A DNA stretch of 64,000 nucleotides, from assembly GCA_963723165.1 (NCBI GenBank), contig CAVRPP010000004.1, positions 1 through 64,000 on the forward strand, written 5' to 3'. The stretch comes from UBA4744 sp963723165 (GTDB lineage Bacteria; Actinomycetota; Acidimicrobiia; Spongiisociales; UBA4744). Under the pieces are notes generated by a model. It had not been told where the DNA came from and did no database searches. It saw only the letters and a program-made list of their open reading frames with translations. Positions 16,479-25,350 of this stretch are shown one piece after another (position 1 is the first letter of the stretch; each line of letters opens with the position of its first letter). A program made the translations under genes and the position numbers.

Positions 16479-16928
16479 CTAAAAAGGTGCTTCGTCCGGT
16501 CCGTAATCGTCGCGAGCAACCGGTGCGGCCGGGACAGTCTGCTTCCCACCGCCCCAGTCGTCCCCGCCGGAGCGGGCCGTCTTGGTGATCGAAGCCGTGG
16601 CCCAACGCAGCGAGGGGCCCATCTCGTCGATACGGATCTCGACGACCGAGCGCTTATCACCCTCCTGGGTTTCCCACTGCCGTTGTTCCAAACTGCCGGT
16701 GATGATCACCCTTGCACCTTTGGTGAGTGACTCGGCTGCGTTCTCGGCCGCTTCTCGCCAGAGGGTGCCGCCGAAAAAGCTGGTCTCTTCCTGCCAGTCC
16801 CCGGCCTGGTCACGCCATCTGCGATTGACGGCCACACGGATCTTCGCCAGGGCCACTCCGGACGGCGTGAAACGAAGTTCGGGATCCTCAACAAGATTGC
16901 CGATCACGGTCACACTGTTTATCGCCAT
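16479..16928 (-). CDS. ssb: Single-stranded DNA-binding protein
   Basis: 149 residues. MAINSVTVIGNLVEDPELRF starts a canonical OB fold, with KIRVAVNRRWRDQAGDWQEE and ARVIITGSLEQRQWETQEGD as the strand and loop motifs that stack on ssDNA bases. The C-terminus DDYGPDEAPF is the acidic tail ending in PF used to recruit replication and repair proteins. An AAGGAG lies just before the ATG at 16928. It sits between rpsF and rpsR, as in many bacteria. Confidence 0.98.
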   Translation of the reverse strand: MAINSVTVIGNLVEDPELRFTPSGVALAKIRVAVNRRWRDQAGDWQEETSFFGGTLWREAAENAAESLTKGARVIITGSLEQRQWETQEGDKRSVVEIRIDEMGPSLRWATASITKTARSGGDDWGGGKQTVPAAPVARDDYGPDEAPF

Positions 16929-16995
16929 TGTTCTCTCTCCTTGCCAGGCAGGCTCACCCTTACTGTGACAGCGGGGTGTGACACCTGCCGATCGA

Positions 16996-17286
16996 TCATG
17001 TCTTCTTGAGGTGAAAGATCTTGTGACGAATCACCAGATCGGCCAGCGAGAGCACCCGGTCGAGATCATCTACGACGTCCGGTTCGGCCTCGAACTTGAG
17101 CACCGAGTAGTAGCCCTCGTTGAGGTGTTTGATCTCATAGGCGAAGCGACGTTTGCCCCAGAGATCGGTATCGAGAACGCTCGAACCGCGACTCCGGAGG
17201 AATTCCTCCGTCTCGTTCACCAGCGTCCGGTAGTCGTCATCGGCCAATTCAGGCCGATGGATGGTCATCAGCTCATAGCTGCGCAA
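16996..17286 (-). CDS. rpsF: 30S ribosomal protein S6
   Basis: About 96 residues. LRSYELMTIHRPELADDDYR and LWGKRRFAYEIKHLNEGYYS are typical bS6 features; the short C-terminus ends KIFHLKKT. Two in-frame TTG codons are possible starts. The TTG at 17292 touches AGGAGG directly, leaving no spacer, while TTG 17286 has a six-base spacer and yields the standard MRSYELM N-terminus, so 17286 is chosen. First gene of the rpsF-ssb-rpsR-rplI-dnaB run; the hairpin-rich leader is described separately. Confidence 0.96.
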   Translation of the reverse strand: MRSYELMTIHRPELADDDYRTLVNETEEFLRSRGSSVLDTDLWGKRRFAYEIKHLNEGYYSVLKFEAEPDVVDDLDRVLSLADLVIRHKIFHLKKT

Positions 17287-17326
17287 AGGCAACCTCCTCC
17301 TGTGGACAACCGCTTAGTGCGGAAGG

Positions 17327-17355
17327 CCCCGCCGTCTGACGGAGCAGGCTCGGGG
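17327..17355 (-). promoter_or_regulatory. Possible autoregulatory leader hairpin of rpsF (S6:S18-type)
   Basis: On the minus strand CCCCG (17355-17351) pairs with CGGGG (17331-17327), and an inner CCGT/ACGG stem closes a three-base loop; an eight-base bulge sits on the 5' side between the two stems. An asymmetric stem-bulge-stem ahead of rpsF is where the S6:S18 complex is known to bind its own mRNA in many bacteria. The fit to the published motif was not tested base by base. The rest of 17293-17515 shows no gene. Confidence 0.3.
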
Positions 17356-17515
17356 TAAGCATTGTGTTACCCGGGGAAGCGTTGGCAGTGTAACCATCCG
17401 AAGGCGTCTACCGGAAGCCCGTTGCCAAGGGAGATTTCGCGGAGAGCGTTACCGGTTGGCAGTTACCAGCGACCCACCGACCAGAAACTGATGACTGACC
17501 ACTAATGAAGGGCGA

Positions 17516-18067
17516 CTACTCCTCGATCAGCGCGACAAACGGATCCCGGCGAACATCGAGCTCGGCATCCGGGTCGAGATCGCTGAAGCTGCCTGCCGTT
17601 GCCTCGATGGCCCACTGCCAGGGTTGATCGACACCGTATGTAGGACAAGGGTCTTCCGTGCAGGGTTCCATTGTCAATACACCTATCAGTGACCCGTCGG
17701 TCGCAAAGAACGCCACGTCCAGTGAGATGAGCGTGTCCTTCATCCAGAACCTGGTCGTGGACGGCTCGGACAGGACAAACACCATGCCGTCGAGATCCCC
17801 CAGATCGGTAACGCCCATCAGTCCCCGGCTCCGACGTTCCGGGGTGTCGGCGAGTGCCACCATGAGTGATTCCCCGCCGAGAATGACCTCGGTCGTGGCG
17901 AAGCCGGGCAGACCGGCCAGAGGGGCCTCAGTCGTCTCGCTCCCCGGGGTGGTTGTAGCCGCGGTGGTTGTCGACGCGACAGGCCCGGCTGCAGTCGTCG
18001 GGATCGAATCCGCCGCTTCGGTGCACGCAGCCGTTACCAGGACAAGGGCCAGGACAAGTCGTCGCGT
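17516..18067 (-). CDS. DUF192 lipoprotein with an apparent ACG start
   Basis: The DUF192 domain is clear: ERRSRGLMGVTDLGDLDGMV, FWMKDTLISLDVAFFATDG. The frame runs upstream of the first ATG (17863) through a Thr/Ala-rich linker into RRLVLALVLVTAACTEAADS, a lipoprotein signal with lipobox VTAAC. The codon where ATG is expected is ACG (18067-18065), preceded by AAGGAGG at a four-base spacer. So either ACG is used, or an ATG has mutated, or the base is wrong. With that start the protein has about 183 residues and overlaps the end of panB by about 34 bases. Family function is unknown; exported forms are common. Confidence 0.7.
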   Translation of the reverse strand, partial: TRRLVLALVLVTAACTEAADSIPTTAAGPVASTTTAATTTPGSETTEAPLAGLPGFATTEVILGGESLMVALADTPERRSRGLMGVTDLGDLDGMVFVLSEPSTTRFWMKDTLISLDVAFFATDGSLIGVLTMEPCTEDPCPTYGVDQPWQWAIEATAGSFSDLDPDAELDVRRDPFVALIEE

Positions 18068-18907
18068 GGCTCCTCCTTGAATAGCGCCTCGGCCGCCTCC
18101 TCAGTCATGTGATAGGTCTCTTCGTCACCAGGGAAAGCCCCTGTTTGTACATCGTTGACATACGCGTGGAGCGCAGCCACTGCGTCGTCGTAGAGATTCG
18201 CATACTTGCGAACGAACTTGGGCATATGACTGTCGTGCATGCCCAGGACATCGTGAAATACCAGCACCTGACCATCTGTGTGCTCGCCTGCACCAATACC
18301 GATGGTAGGAATCGATACCTCCTTGGTGATCAGCTGGGCAAGAACATCGGGTATGCCTTCCAGCACCAGGGCGAAGACTCCGCTTTCTGCCAACTCGTGG
18401 GCATCTTCAAGCAGTTCCTTGGCAGCATCGGCCGCTTTGCCTTGCACCCGGTACCCGCCCATCGCATGCACCGACTGAGGTGTCAGGCCGAGATGACCCA
18501 TCACCGGGATCTCTGCGGACGAGAATGGCATGGACCACCGGGATACGTTTGCGGCCACCCTCGAGCTTGACTGCCTCTGCCCCACCCTCGCGGACGAGCC
18601 GGCCGGCGTTGCGCACGGCATCATCGACAGAAACGTGGTAGCTCATCCAGGGCATATCACCGACGATCAAGGCACGCGGCTCAGTTCTGGCAACAGCAGC
18701 AGTGTGGTGAACCATCACATCGATGTCGACGGCCAGAGTGTCATCGTGGCCAAGGACGACGTTGGCGACTGAATCCCCGACCAGAATCATGTCCACGTCG
18801 GCTGCGTCCACGATTCGTGCCGTCGGGGCGTCGTAGGCGGTCACCATGGTCAGCTTCTGGCCGCCTTTGCGCGACCGTACGTGCGGGACGGTGATCTTGT
18901 CGGTCAT
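18034..18907 (-). pseudogene. panB: 3-methyl-2-oxobutanoate hydroxymethyltransferase, broken by a frameshift
   Basis: The N-terminal half starts at ATG 18907 (MTDKITVPHVRSRKGGQKLT) and reads TAYDAPTARIVDAADVDMIL, VGDSVANVVLGHDDTLAVDI and REGGAEAVKLEGG, all standard PanB motifs including the Mg-binding aspartates. Near 18515-18525 the conserved sequence moves to another frame, which then reads AEIPVMGHLGLTPQSVHAMG, GIPDVLAQLITKEVSIPTIG and IGAGEHTDGQVLVFHDVLG. So the gene is complete in content but needs a one- or two-base correction. PanB makes ketopantoate for pantothenate/CoA. Loss would imply pantothenate auxotrophy unless another copy exists; a sequencing indel is the main alternative. 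Confidence 0.88.
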
Positions 18908-19102
18908 GGTTCGATTCCTCTCTCCCCACCGCGCCCGGTTGGGGGACTTCACGAAATCTCGGCTCTCGATGGCTCCCGATCGAGCCTTAGCTGCCAGTCA
19001 CGGTCAACCATGCTCGGAAGCTCACCTTCAAGCCTACCGGACCGCGGCCAGAAACTTCCATGCCGGCCGTCGGGACCGTCGCGTGACGTTACGCTGGTGG
19101 CC

Positions 19103-19471
19103 ATGACCAAACCACACTCGTTCCTCGCTGATCTGATCTCTGCGACGGAGATCCCTCATGAAGGGACCCTGAGCAAGGTGGTGTTCAAGAACGGCCAGAT
19201 ACGCGTCGTGGTCTTCGCATTCGACCGGGACCAGGAACTCACCGAACACACTGCGGCGCTGCCTGCCATCGTTCAGGTCCTGTCCGGACGCCTTCGCTTG
19301 ACGATGGGATCAGAAACAGTCGAGGTCAAGCCCGGCGATTGGGCCCACATGTCCGCCAAGCTCCCTCACTCGATCGTGGCCATAGAACCGAGCGTGATGT
19401 TGTTGACCATGCTGGCGGCTCCCATCGCTGCGCCGAGCCCGGGTGGACCGGGGCGAAGCGATCGGGAATAG
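19103..19471 (+). CDS. Cupin-domain protein
   Basis: 122 residues from ATG 19103 (MTKPHSFLADLISATEIPHE). ELTEHTAALPAIVQVLSGRL and MGSETVEVKPGDWAHMSAKL, then PHSIVAIEPSVMLL, give the two cupin motifs. The first motif retains one His (EHTA) rather than the usual HxH, so metal binding may be weak or altered; the second keeps PHS. Such small stand-alone cupins often bind ligands or act in redox or sugar metabolism, but no role can be assigned. It is divergent from panB and converges with the cyclase gene. Confidence 0.82.
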   Translation: MTKPHSFLADLISATEIPHEGTLSKVVFKNGQIRVVVFAFDRDQELTEHTAALPAIVQVLSGRLRLTMGSETVEVKPGDWAHMSAKLPHSIVAIEPSVMLLTMLAAPIAAPSPGGPGRSDRE

Positions 19472-19498
19472 TCCGGATTTCCCCGGGCGACGGCTACC

Positions 19499-20077
19499 TC
19501 AGTCACTCGGCCCGGCGGGGATAGACACAGATCGGATATCGATTTCGACGTCGGGGCCGGTTGGGTAGGCAACTAGACGGAAGACGCGGATCGGCATTTC
19601 GATGCCCCGCAGGTGATGCTCACCCAGATCGAGCAGCCGGGTCTGATCAAGGAATCCCTCATCGAGAAGCCCTATCGTCGTCTCAGTCAGTAGCAACCCC
19701 CCACCCGGAGCCATGTCCAGGAGGCGCCGGGCGAGGCAAACATCTCTCCCCATCAGGTCGCCGTCGCGATGGCTGGCAGTGCCGCTATGCACGGCTACTC
19801 GAACAAGGGCTTCTCCCTCCGTGGGCCAAGAATGGCCGTACAGGACACGTTGAGCCTCGACGGCTGCTTTGACCCCACATTGCGGGCGGGCGAAGACCGC
19901 ACAAACCCCGTCGCCGGTGTTCTTGAAAATCACACCGCCCCGGCCACCAATAACCAACCCAAGGATCTCGTCGTGGAGTTGCATCGCCTGGTCCATGGCT
20001 TCGGGATGGTGATCCCACATCGCGGTGGAGCCGACGATATCGGTGAAGAGATAGGTTTCGATCGCGGGATCGGTCAT
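19499..20077 (-). CDS. Single-domain class III adenylate/guanylate cyclase
   Basis: 192 residues from ATG 20077, with GGGAGG upstream. IETYLFTDIVGSTAMWDHHP contains the first metal aspartate (Asp13), GGVIFKNTGDGVCAVFARP the second in the NTGDG motif, and VRVAVHSGTASHRDGDLMGR the H-x-G segment; LARRLLDMAPGGGLLLTETT follows. This is a cyclase homology domain with no membrane or sensor region. Essential metal-binding positions are present, so activity is possible. The C-terminal HLRGIEMPIRVFRLV is the usual end of these domains. One of three cyclase genes in the window. Confidence 0.88.
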   Translation of the reverse strand: MTDPAIETYLFTDIVGSTAMWDHHPEAMDQAMQLHDEILGLVIGGRGGVIFKNTGDGVCAVFARPQCGVKAAVEAQRVLYGHSWPTEGEALVRVAVHSGTASHRDGDLMGRDVCLARRLLDMAPGGGLLLTETTIGLLDEGFLDQTRLLDLGEHHLRGIEMPIRVFRLVAYPTGPDVEIDIRSVSIPAGPSD

Positions 20078-20173
20078 GGGACCTCCCACCTGGTAAACGT
20101 CTCATAGGGTCGGATTTACGACAAGACTTTTCTAGGTTCCGTCGCCGACGTCCCACGTGGCGCCAGCCCGCTC

Positions 20174-20320
20174 CTAGGGCAGCTCGACGTTGATCGTGAC
20201 CGAGCCGCTGCCTTTCATCGATGCTGCAAACACGAGTGATTCGGCACTGTCGGTGGAGTCGCGAGGCACATTTTCGTCGCCGCAAGCGTCGATTCCGGCC
20301 GCCGGGACCCAAGGCGTCAC
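20174..20320 (-). CDS. Small unidentified ORF downstream of the histidine kinase
   Basis: GTG at 20320 opens a 48-codon frame ending TAG at 20174. It contains VPAAGIDACGDENVPRDSTD and ends FAASMKGSGSVTINVELP. Composition is not obviously non-coding, and it starts 13 bases after the kinase stop, but there is no clear ribosome binding site and no recognised relative. It could equally be the C-terminal remnant of a longer secreted protein. Confidence 0.22.
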   Translation of the reverse strand: MTPWVPAAGIDACGDENVPRDSTDSAESLVFAASMKGSGSVTINVELP

Positions 20321-20333
20321 CTCGTTCGCTGCC

Positions 20334-21977
20334 CTACTGCCCCCGCCCGGCGGGAAGGGCCAGTTCGAACTCGGTTCTCGATCCCACCCGGCGGTAGGTG
20401 AGCGTGCCATTCATCATCTCCGCAAGTTTGCGGGCGACGGACAGCCCAAGTCCCACGGAACCCGGCATTCCGGGCGCGTCGTGAGCCCGGCGGAACGGTT
20501 CGAAAATGGAGTCCTCTTCGGCAACCGGGACACCCGATCCGTTGTCCGCAACCACGACCTTGCTCCACTCCGGCGTGCCGGCCAGCTCGATCCACACGTG
20601 CTCGCCGCCATACCGGAAGGCATTGGTCACCAGGTTTCGCAGAATCTGACGAACCCGTTGGGGATCGGCCACCGCCGAACCAACATCTCCTACGAGGGAG
20701 ATCGAACTCGTCGACGCAGTCCGCAGGTGATTGGTCTCCGCCAGGACTCCTTCGACGGACCGCTGCAAATCGACGTTCTGGGAAACCACCGAAACCCTGC
20801 CGATGTCCGCCCGGGCGGCTACCAACAGGTCTTCGACAATGGCGGCAACCTCGTGTCCCTGATCGGCAATCATGTTGATGAATTCCGCAATCTCACCCTG
20901 CTTGAACATCTGGTGACTCGACCGCAACTCTTCTGACAGACCGACCACCGCGGTGAGTGGAGTACGGAGCTCGTGGGCAATCGTCGCCACGAACTGGTCC
21001 TTAGAGCGGACCTGCGCTTCCAGCGCTGCTTCGGCGGCTACCCGGTCGGATACGTCGGTTGCGACGCCGATCACCCGGTCGAGGCTCCCGTGGTCGTCGA
21101 ACTGAGGGCGGTATTGAACCTGGAAGAACAGCTCACCCACCCGGGCAACTTCGGAAAAGGACTCGCCCTGGAGCGATCGCCTGACCCCGGCCAACACTTC
21201 CGGTGCATCGGCGTACACGTCGAGGGCCGAGAGGCCGACAACCTCACCCGGCACCAACCCGAGGGTCTCCAAAGCAGCCCCCTCCGACAACGTGAACAAG
21301 CCTTGCGAGTCGTATTCGAAGAGGATCAGGGGTGCGCCGGTCACAGTCAACTCGAGTTGCCTCTCGCTGACCATCAGGCGCTCATCGAGCCGTTGCGCCG
21401 ACCGGAGAGCATCCGAGGTAGCAACCAGGATGGCCACCATTGCCGGCAGGTAGGCCAGAAGTCCGATTGCTCTGATGATCCACAGTTCCGTGCCGGACCA
21501 CACACCGGAATCGACGGCGAGCATGTGGAGAATCACCCAGGCGCTCGGATAGAGAGAGAACCGCAGCGCTGATTGGACGTCCAACAGTGCGAAGGCACTG
21601 ACGACGATGTAGGAGAACGGGATCAATACCACCTCGGCGGGAAGTTGACCCAGCACGGTGGCGCCGCCGATGGCGGTGGCGTCGACTATCAGGGGAACCA
21701 GGGTCGAAGGTGACCACCGGCCGGCGTATCTCATCCAGGCGTCGGTGGCGGCGGCGACCGCCACGGCGGTCACGAAGAGCCCGGCCGACCAATCCCAAAC
21801 GAATACGAATACCAAACTGAGCAGTGACATCGAAACAGCGACGCCCAGCCTGGTCAGGTGATAGCGACGCACCAGAGACGCGTTGAGTCTGTCCCGATTG
21901 GCGCGGTCGCGTGCCCTGGTGGCAGCGGCCAGGTCTGCGTCAACCCGACGCTGGTCTATCTTCGTGTCAAGAGACAT
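20334..21977 (-). CDS. Membrane-bound PAS-domain sensor histidine kinase
   Basis: 547 residues. A charged N-terminal helix (1-40) is followed by about five to six transmembrane helices (43-190), a PAS fold (about 200-315, ending VIGVATDVSDRVAAEAAL), then the phosphoacceptor region DQFVATIAHELRTPLTAVVG with His335. The ATPase domain shows NLVTNAFRYGG (N box), VVVADNGSGVPVAEEDSIFE (G1) and SVGLGLSVARKLAEMMNG (G2). It should autophosphorylate and pass phosphate to a response regulator, but none is adjacent, so it is an orphan kinase. The PAS domain resembles the PAC-associated type, and the ligand is unknown. Confidence 0.92.
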   Translation of the reverse strand: MSLDTKIDQRRVDADLAAATRARDRANRDRLNASLVRRYHLTRLGVAVSMSLLSLVFVFVWDWSAGLFVTAVAVAAATDAWMRYAGRWSPSTLVPLIVDATAIGGATVLGQLPAEVVLIPFSYIVVSAFALLDVQSALRFSLYPSAWVILHMLAVDSGVWSGTELWIIRAIGLLAYLPAMVAILVATSDALRSAQRLDERLMVSERQLELTVTGAPLILFEYDSQGLFTLSEGAALETLGLVPGEVVGLSALDVYADAPEVLAGVRRSLQGESFSEVARVGELFFQVQYRPQFDDHGSLDRVIGVATDVSDRVAAEAALEAQVRSKDQFVATIAHELRTPLTAVVGLSEELRSSHQMFKQGEIAEFINMIADQGHEVAAIVEDLLVAARADIGRVSVVSQNVDLQRSVEGVLAETNHLRTASTSSISLVGDVGSAVADPQRVRQILRNLVTNAFRYGGEHVWIELAGTPEWSKVVVADNGSGVPVAEEDSIFEPFRRAHDAPGMPGSVGLGLSVARKLAEMMNGTLTYRRVGSRTEFELALPAGRGQ

Positions 21978-22072
21978 CTGATAGTCAGTATCGGCAGCGG
22001 GATGGCGGGTCTTGATCGTCAGAAACCCGGCTCCGAGTGACCCCCTCCGACCCCGGCCTCTACGCTTTGATC

Positions 22073-22547
22073 ATGGCCCGCGCCGATGTGTCCATGCCAG
22101 CCCGGGAGATCAGAGAGTTACTTGCCGCCGGTCGGAATCTCCAGGTTGCCACCCTCGGCGTTGACGGATATCCACACGTCACCACCCTCTGGTATGTGCT
22201 GCTCGACGATCGCATCACATTTCGCTCCTTTTCCCGGTCGCAGCGGATAACCAACCTGCGCCGCGACCCCCGACTGACCGTGCTCGTTGAGGAAGGTGAC
22301 ACCTACCAGAATCTGCGCGGCGTCATGGTCAAGGGACGTGCCCGGTTGATCGACGACCGCCCTACGCGTCCTCGATGTGTACGGGCGGGTTGCGGTCAAG
22401 TATCAAGCCGGTGATCATCCAGGCGCCCTTGATCCCGACGCTCTCGAGATGCTCTTCGGAGGATCCGCAGCAAAGAACACCGCGGTGATAGTCGAACCGG
22501 TGCAGGTGGTTTCGTGGGATCACCGCAGACTGGGAGGAGCTGTTTGA
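22073..22547 (+). pseudogene. PPOX-class (pyridoxamine oxidase-like / F420-type) protein, frameshifted
   Basis: From ATG 22073 the frame reads REIRELLAAGRNLQVATLGV, DGYPHVTTLWYVLLDDRITF and RSQRITNLRRDPRLTVLVEE, a typical split-barrel flavin/F420-binding fold. After RLIDDR (about 22360) conservation jumps frame: VLDVYGRVAVKYQAGDHPGA, then LEMLFGGSAAKNTAVIVEPV and VSWDHRRLGG to TGA 22545-22547. The switch coincides with a CCC run at 22360-22362, so one extra C would explain it. Members are oxidoreductases or cofactor-binding proteins; the precise substrate is not visible. An alternative GTG start lies at 22037. The TGA overlaps the next gene's TTG start. Confidence 0.82.
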
Positions 22548-23068
22548 CTCCTGAATCGGCGTTGGTTGTTCCCGTTCCTGAGGCCGAACCGGTGGTGCAG
22601 CATCTTCGGGCCCGGCACGACCCGGCTGCAGCGGCCGGAATACCGGCCCACATCACCGTCCTCTATCCGTTCATCCCGCCCGACTCCCAGGCGGATTCGG
22701 ACCTCCGTGAGCTCGAGGCAATCTTCTTGGGCGTGCCCCCTTTCGCCTTCAAGCTGGCCCGAGTGGGGAGGTTACCGGACGTGGTCTATCTCACACCCGA
22801 ACCGGCCGGTAGCTTCTCCCGGCTCACCGCGGCCATAGCCACCCTGTGGCCCGACCGGCCACCGTATCGGGGACAATACGAAAAGGTCATCCCCCACCTG
22901 ACGGTCGCTCACACCTCTATCGAGTCGGTAGTAGCGGAACTAGAGGCGCAACTCGAGCCGGCTCTCCCCATCTCCTGCCTTGCAAGGCAGGCATGGCTCT
23001 TGTCAAGTCGATCCGGAAGCTGGTCGGTGGAACGGAGCTTCCCCTTCGCTGGGGCCCGGATCACCTGA
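22544..23068 (+). CDS. 2'-5' RNA ligase superfamily (2H phosphoesterase) protein
   Basis: 174 residues from TTG 22544, chosen because GGAGGAG lies six bases upstream and the codon overlaps the preceding stop (TTGA). AGIPAHITVLYPFIPPDSQA carries the first HxT motif and KVIPHLTVAHTSIESVVAEL the second (HLTVAH), which together form the 2H catalytic site. Members hydrolyse or ligate 2',5' or cyclic phosphodiesters in RNA or nucleotides. The substrate is unknown. The coupling to the broken PPOX gene suggests that both were once co-translated. Confidence 0.85.
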   Translation: MTPESALVVPVPEAEPVVQHLRARHDPAAAAGIPAHITVLYPFIPPDSQADSDLRELEAIFLGVPPFAFKLARVGRLPDVVYLTPEPAGSFSRLTAAIATLWPDRPPYRGQYEKVIPHLTVAHTSIESVVAELEAQLEPALPISCLARQAWLLSSRSGSWSVERSFPFAGARIT

Positions 23069-23136
23069 TCGCAATCAAGCGATCCCGGCAGCGACGGCGG
23101 TAAAGGCCTCACGATCTTTTGCCGATACACGAACTC

Positions 23137-24882
23137 ATGGACAACCTGCCTCCTGATCCGTACGAGCTGCCCGCGGACTCATTCGATACGCCCTCCCAGT
23201 CGGGTCTCGTGCAAGCAACCTACGAACCGATTTCTCCCTCCCGAAGGCGAGGGCCCTGGGTCCTCGTTGCCAGTGCAGTGGCCGTCCTGGTTCTGGTCGG
23301 GGGCGGAGGGTTCCTGGCTCTGCAGGCTTTCACTTCGGTCAGCCAGGCGCCGGCGGCATCGATGCCGCCCGACACGGACGTCTACTTCTCCGTCGACCTG
23401 CTGCAGTTGGCCGGCGAGGAAACTACCGGAGCCCTGATCGACACCGTCCGGGGTGTCCTCGGCCGGCTCGGGGAAGATGTATCCGATCCCGAAGACCTGA
23501 TCGCCGACCTGGACGTCCAGTTGCAGGCATCGGCCGGATTCGACTTCAGCAACGATATCCAACCCTGGATCGGGAGGACGATGGGGGTAGGGGTACTGGG
23601 GGCAGGATGGGATCCGATGGATTACACGACTAACCCGGAAGTGCTGATCACAGTCGAGGTGCGGAACGAAGGGGCTGCCCGGGACTTTCTGGAGACCTTG
23701 CAGGCCGCGGCGGGACGCCAGGGCATGATCCTGACGCCGACCACCTACCTGGGTGTCGACCTGTTGGGTTGGACCGATGCTGGAACCGGCGCATCTATCG
23801 GTGTGTCGGACGGAATGCTCCTGGCCGGGACCACTCGTGCCGTGCAGCGCGGCATAGAAGCCCAGAACGGGGCCTCGCTGGCCGACAATCCTTCCTTCGT
23901 CCGGGCCACCGAATCCCTTCCCGAGTCGAGATTGTTCACAGGCTGGATCGATGCCGGGTTCTACCGTGACATCTACGAGGAGCTGCTGACCACCGATCTG
24001 GCGGCCACGACACCGGACTTGCAGTCGGTCGAGGATCTGCTCGACGGCTGGCAGGGAGCCTCCATGGCCGTGACGGTCACGGAATCGGGCGTTGCGTTCG
24101 ATGCGATCGTCCTCATCGACGAAACCACCTCACCGGGCTGGTACACAGCGGAGTTGCTGGGTACAGGATCGGTTCCTTCCCTGCTGCCGGTCGAAACGCT
24201 CGCATTTGCGGAGTACGGAAGCCCGGCCGGCATCTGGTCCTCGGTGGCCGGTTCGATCATGGGCTTCGAGTCCGGGTATGAGGAGGAACTCGATGACTTC
24301 GCCACCGAACTCGGCTTCCACCCCATCGACGACTTCGTCGCTTACCTGGACGGAGCAATGGGAGTGGCTCTGGTCCGGTCCGAAGATGGCCTGCTGGCAG
24401 CTGAGACCGGGTACCCGATCGGGCTGGTCGGATTCGTCGGTACGTCTTCGCCCGACCCGCTGCGCGCCACCGTTTCGAAATTGAATGAGCTGCTGGCCGG
24501 GGAAGGCATGCCGGTTTCGACCGCCAGTGTCGGCGGGAACGAGTACTTCGTCATCGAGGATGGCGCCGAAGAGTCGGTTGCATACGGCGTCACCGACCAG
24601 CGCTTCCTCATCGGCTCCAGTTCGTCGGACCTCGCCAGCATCGGCGCCGGTGGCCCAAACCTCACGAGCAATCCGGCGTACGCCAAAGCTGCCGGCGCCC
24701 TTCCCGGCGACGACTACGTCGTGTCGTTCTACGCGGACATAGCGGGGATGGCCGACGTGTTCGGAGCCGAGGGTGATGTACGGGTGGCACTAGAGCCGTT
24801 CAGGGCGTTGATCGCCGGAACGAGCATCGATGAGTCAATGTATCGCGGCTCCCTCCTGGTCCTGATCGACTACGACCGCTGA
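23137..24882 (+). CDS. DUF3352 family membrane-anchored extracytoplasmic protein
   Basis: About 581 residues from ATG 23137. A ~35-residue acidic, proline-rich cytoplasmic tail precedes a single transmembrane helix (GPWVLVASAVAVLVLVGGGG). The remainder lies outside and reads PPDTDVYFSVDLLQLAGEET, a DUF3352 opening, with internal repeats such as LVITVEVRNEGAARDFLETL and GLVGFVGTSSPDPLRATVSK. Family members occur in actinobacteria and cyanobacteria; function unknown. An in-frame TTG at 23119 is a less likely start. A short gap of about 55 bases separates it from the convergent lipoprotein gene. Confidence 0.85.
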   Translation: MDNLPPDPYELPADSFDTPSQSGLVQATYEPISPSRRRGPWVLVASAVAVLVLVGGGGFLALQAFTSVSQAPAASMPPDTDVYFSVDLLQLAGEETTGALIDTVRGVLGRLGEDVSDPEDLIADLDVQLQASAGFDFSNDIQPWIGRTMGVGVLGAGWDPMDYTTNPEVLITVEVRNEGAARDFLETLQAAAGRQGMILTPTTYLGVDLLGWTDAGTGASIGVSDGMLLAGTTRAVQRGIEAQNGASLADNPSFVRATESLPESRLFTGWIDAGFYRDIYEELLTTDLAATTPDLQSVEDLLDGWQGASMAVTVTESGVAFDAIVLIDETTSPGWYTAELLGTGSVPSLLPVETLAFAEYGSPAGIWSSVAGSIMGFESGYEEELDDFATELGFHPIDDFVAYLDGAMGVALVRSEDGLLAAETGYPIGLVGFVGTSSPDPLRATVSKLNELLAGEGMPVSTASVGGNEYFVIEDGAEESVAYGVTDQRFLIGSSSSDLASIGAGGPNLTSNPAYAKAAGALPGDDYVVSFYADIAGMADVFGAEGDVRVALEPFRALIAGTSIDESMYRGSLLVLIDYDR

Positions 24883-24936
24883 GTGATCGGCGCCACCCGA
24901 ACGGCCATGCCGGGATCCGCAGCCGCCGGGCTGCAC

Positions 24937-25350
24937 CTATTCGCAGGGCACCTCCGCCCGGGGCCAGCGCTCGACCCGTTCGTCGTCGAAGACTACGTAT
25001 AGGTAATCCTCGCGATCGGAGTCTGCAACCCAGACCTCGCGTATCTCGTGGCGGTATCCGGTGGCGACGGCGTCGGCGGGTAACTCCGCCTGATCCCGGA
25101 ATGTCAGCAGAGCCCCACTGACCGCCTCGAGCGGCCCCAGCACCCCGGTCGGGTCGTTGGCATAGGTGCTGCCGGCAAACTCAAGGAACACGACATCTTG
25201 CATTCCGCACCGATTGAACCCGTCGTACTCGACAATGATTCCCGCCGAAGCCACATTGCCGCTGGGGTCGGTCCAGGGGCCGTGGGAGCTGCCGCAGGCA
25301 CCGAGCATCAGTGCGGCCAACGCCACCACGGCAGATTTTCTCAGAACCAT
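24937..25350 (-). CDS. Small lipoprotein, unknown function
   Basis: 137 residues. MVLRKSAVVALAALMLGACG has a basic start, hydrophobic core and lipobox LGAC, so it should be anchored to the outer face of the cytoplasmic membrane. The mature part includes GIIVEYDGFNRCGMQDVVFL and EDYLYVVFDDERVERWP, with two further cysteines (one in the RCG, one at the C-terminus) that could form a disulfide. No family recognised. Its start overlaps the end of the upstream membrane-protein gene by about 10 bases, so the pair probably forms an operon. Confidence 0.8.
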   Translation of the reverse strand: MVLRKSAVVALAALMLGACGSSHGPWTDPSGNVASAGIIVEYDGFNRCGMQDVVFLEFAGSTYANDPTGVLGPLEAVSGALLTFRDQAELPADAVATGYRHEIREVWVADSDREDYLYVVFDDERVERWPRAEVPCE

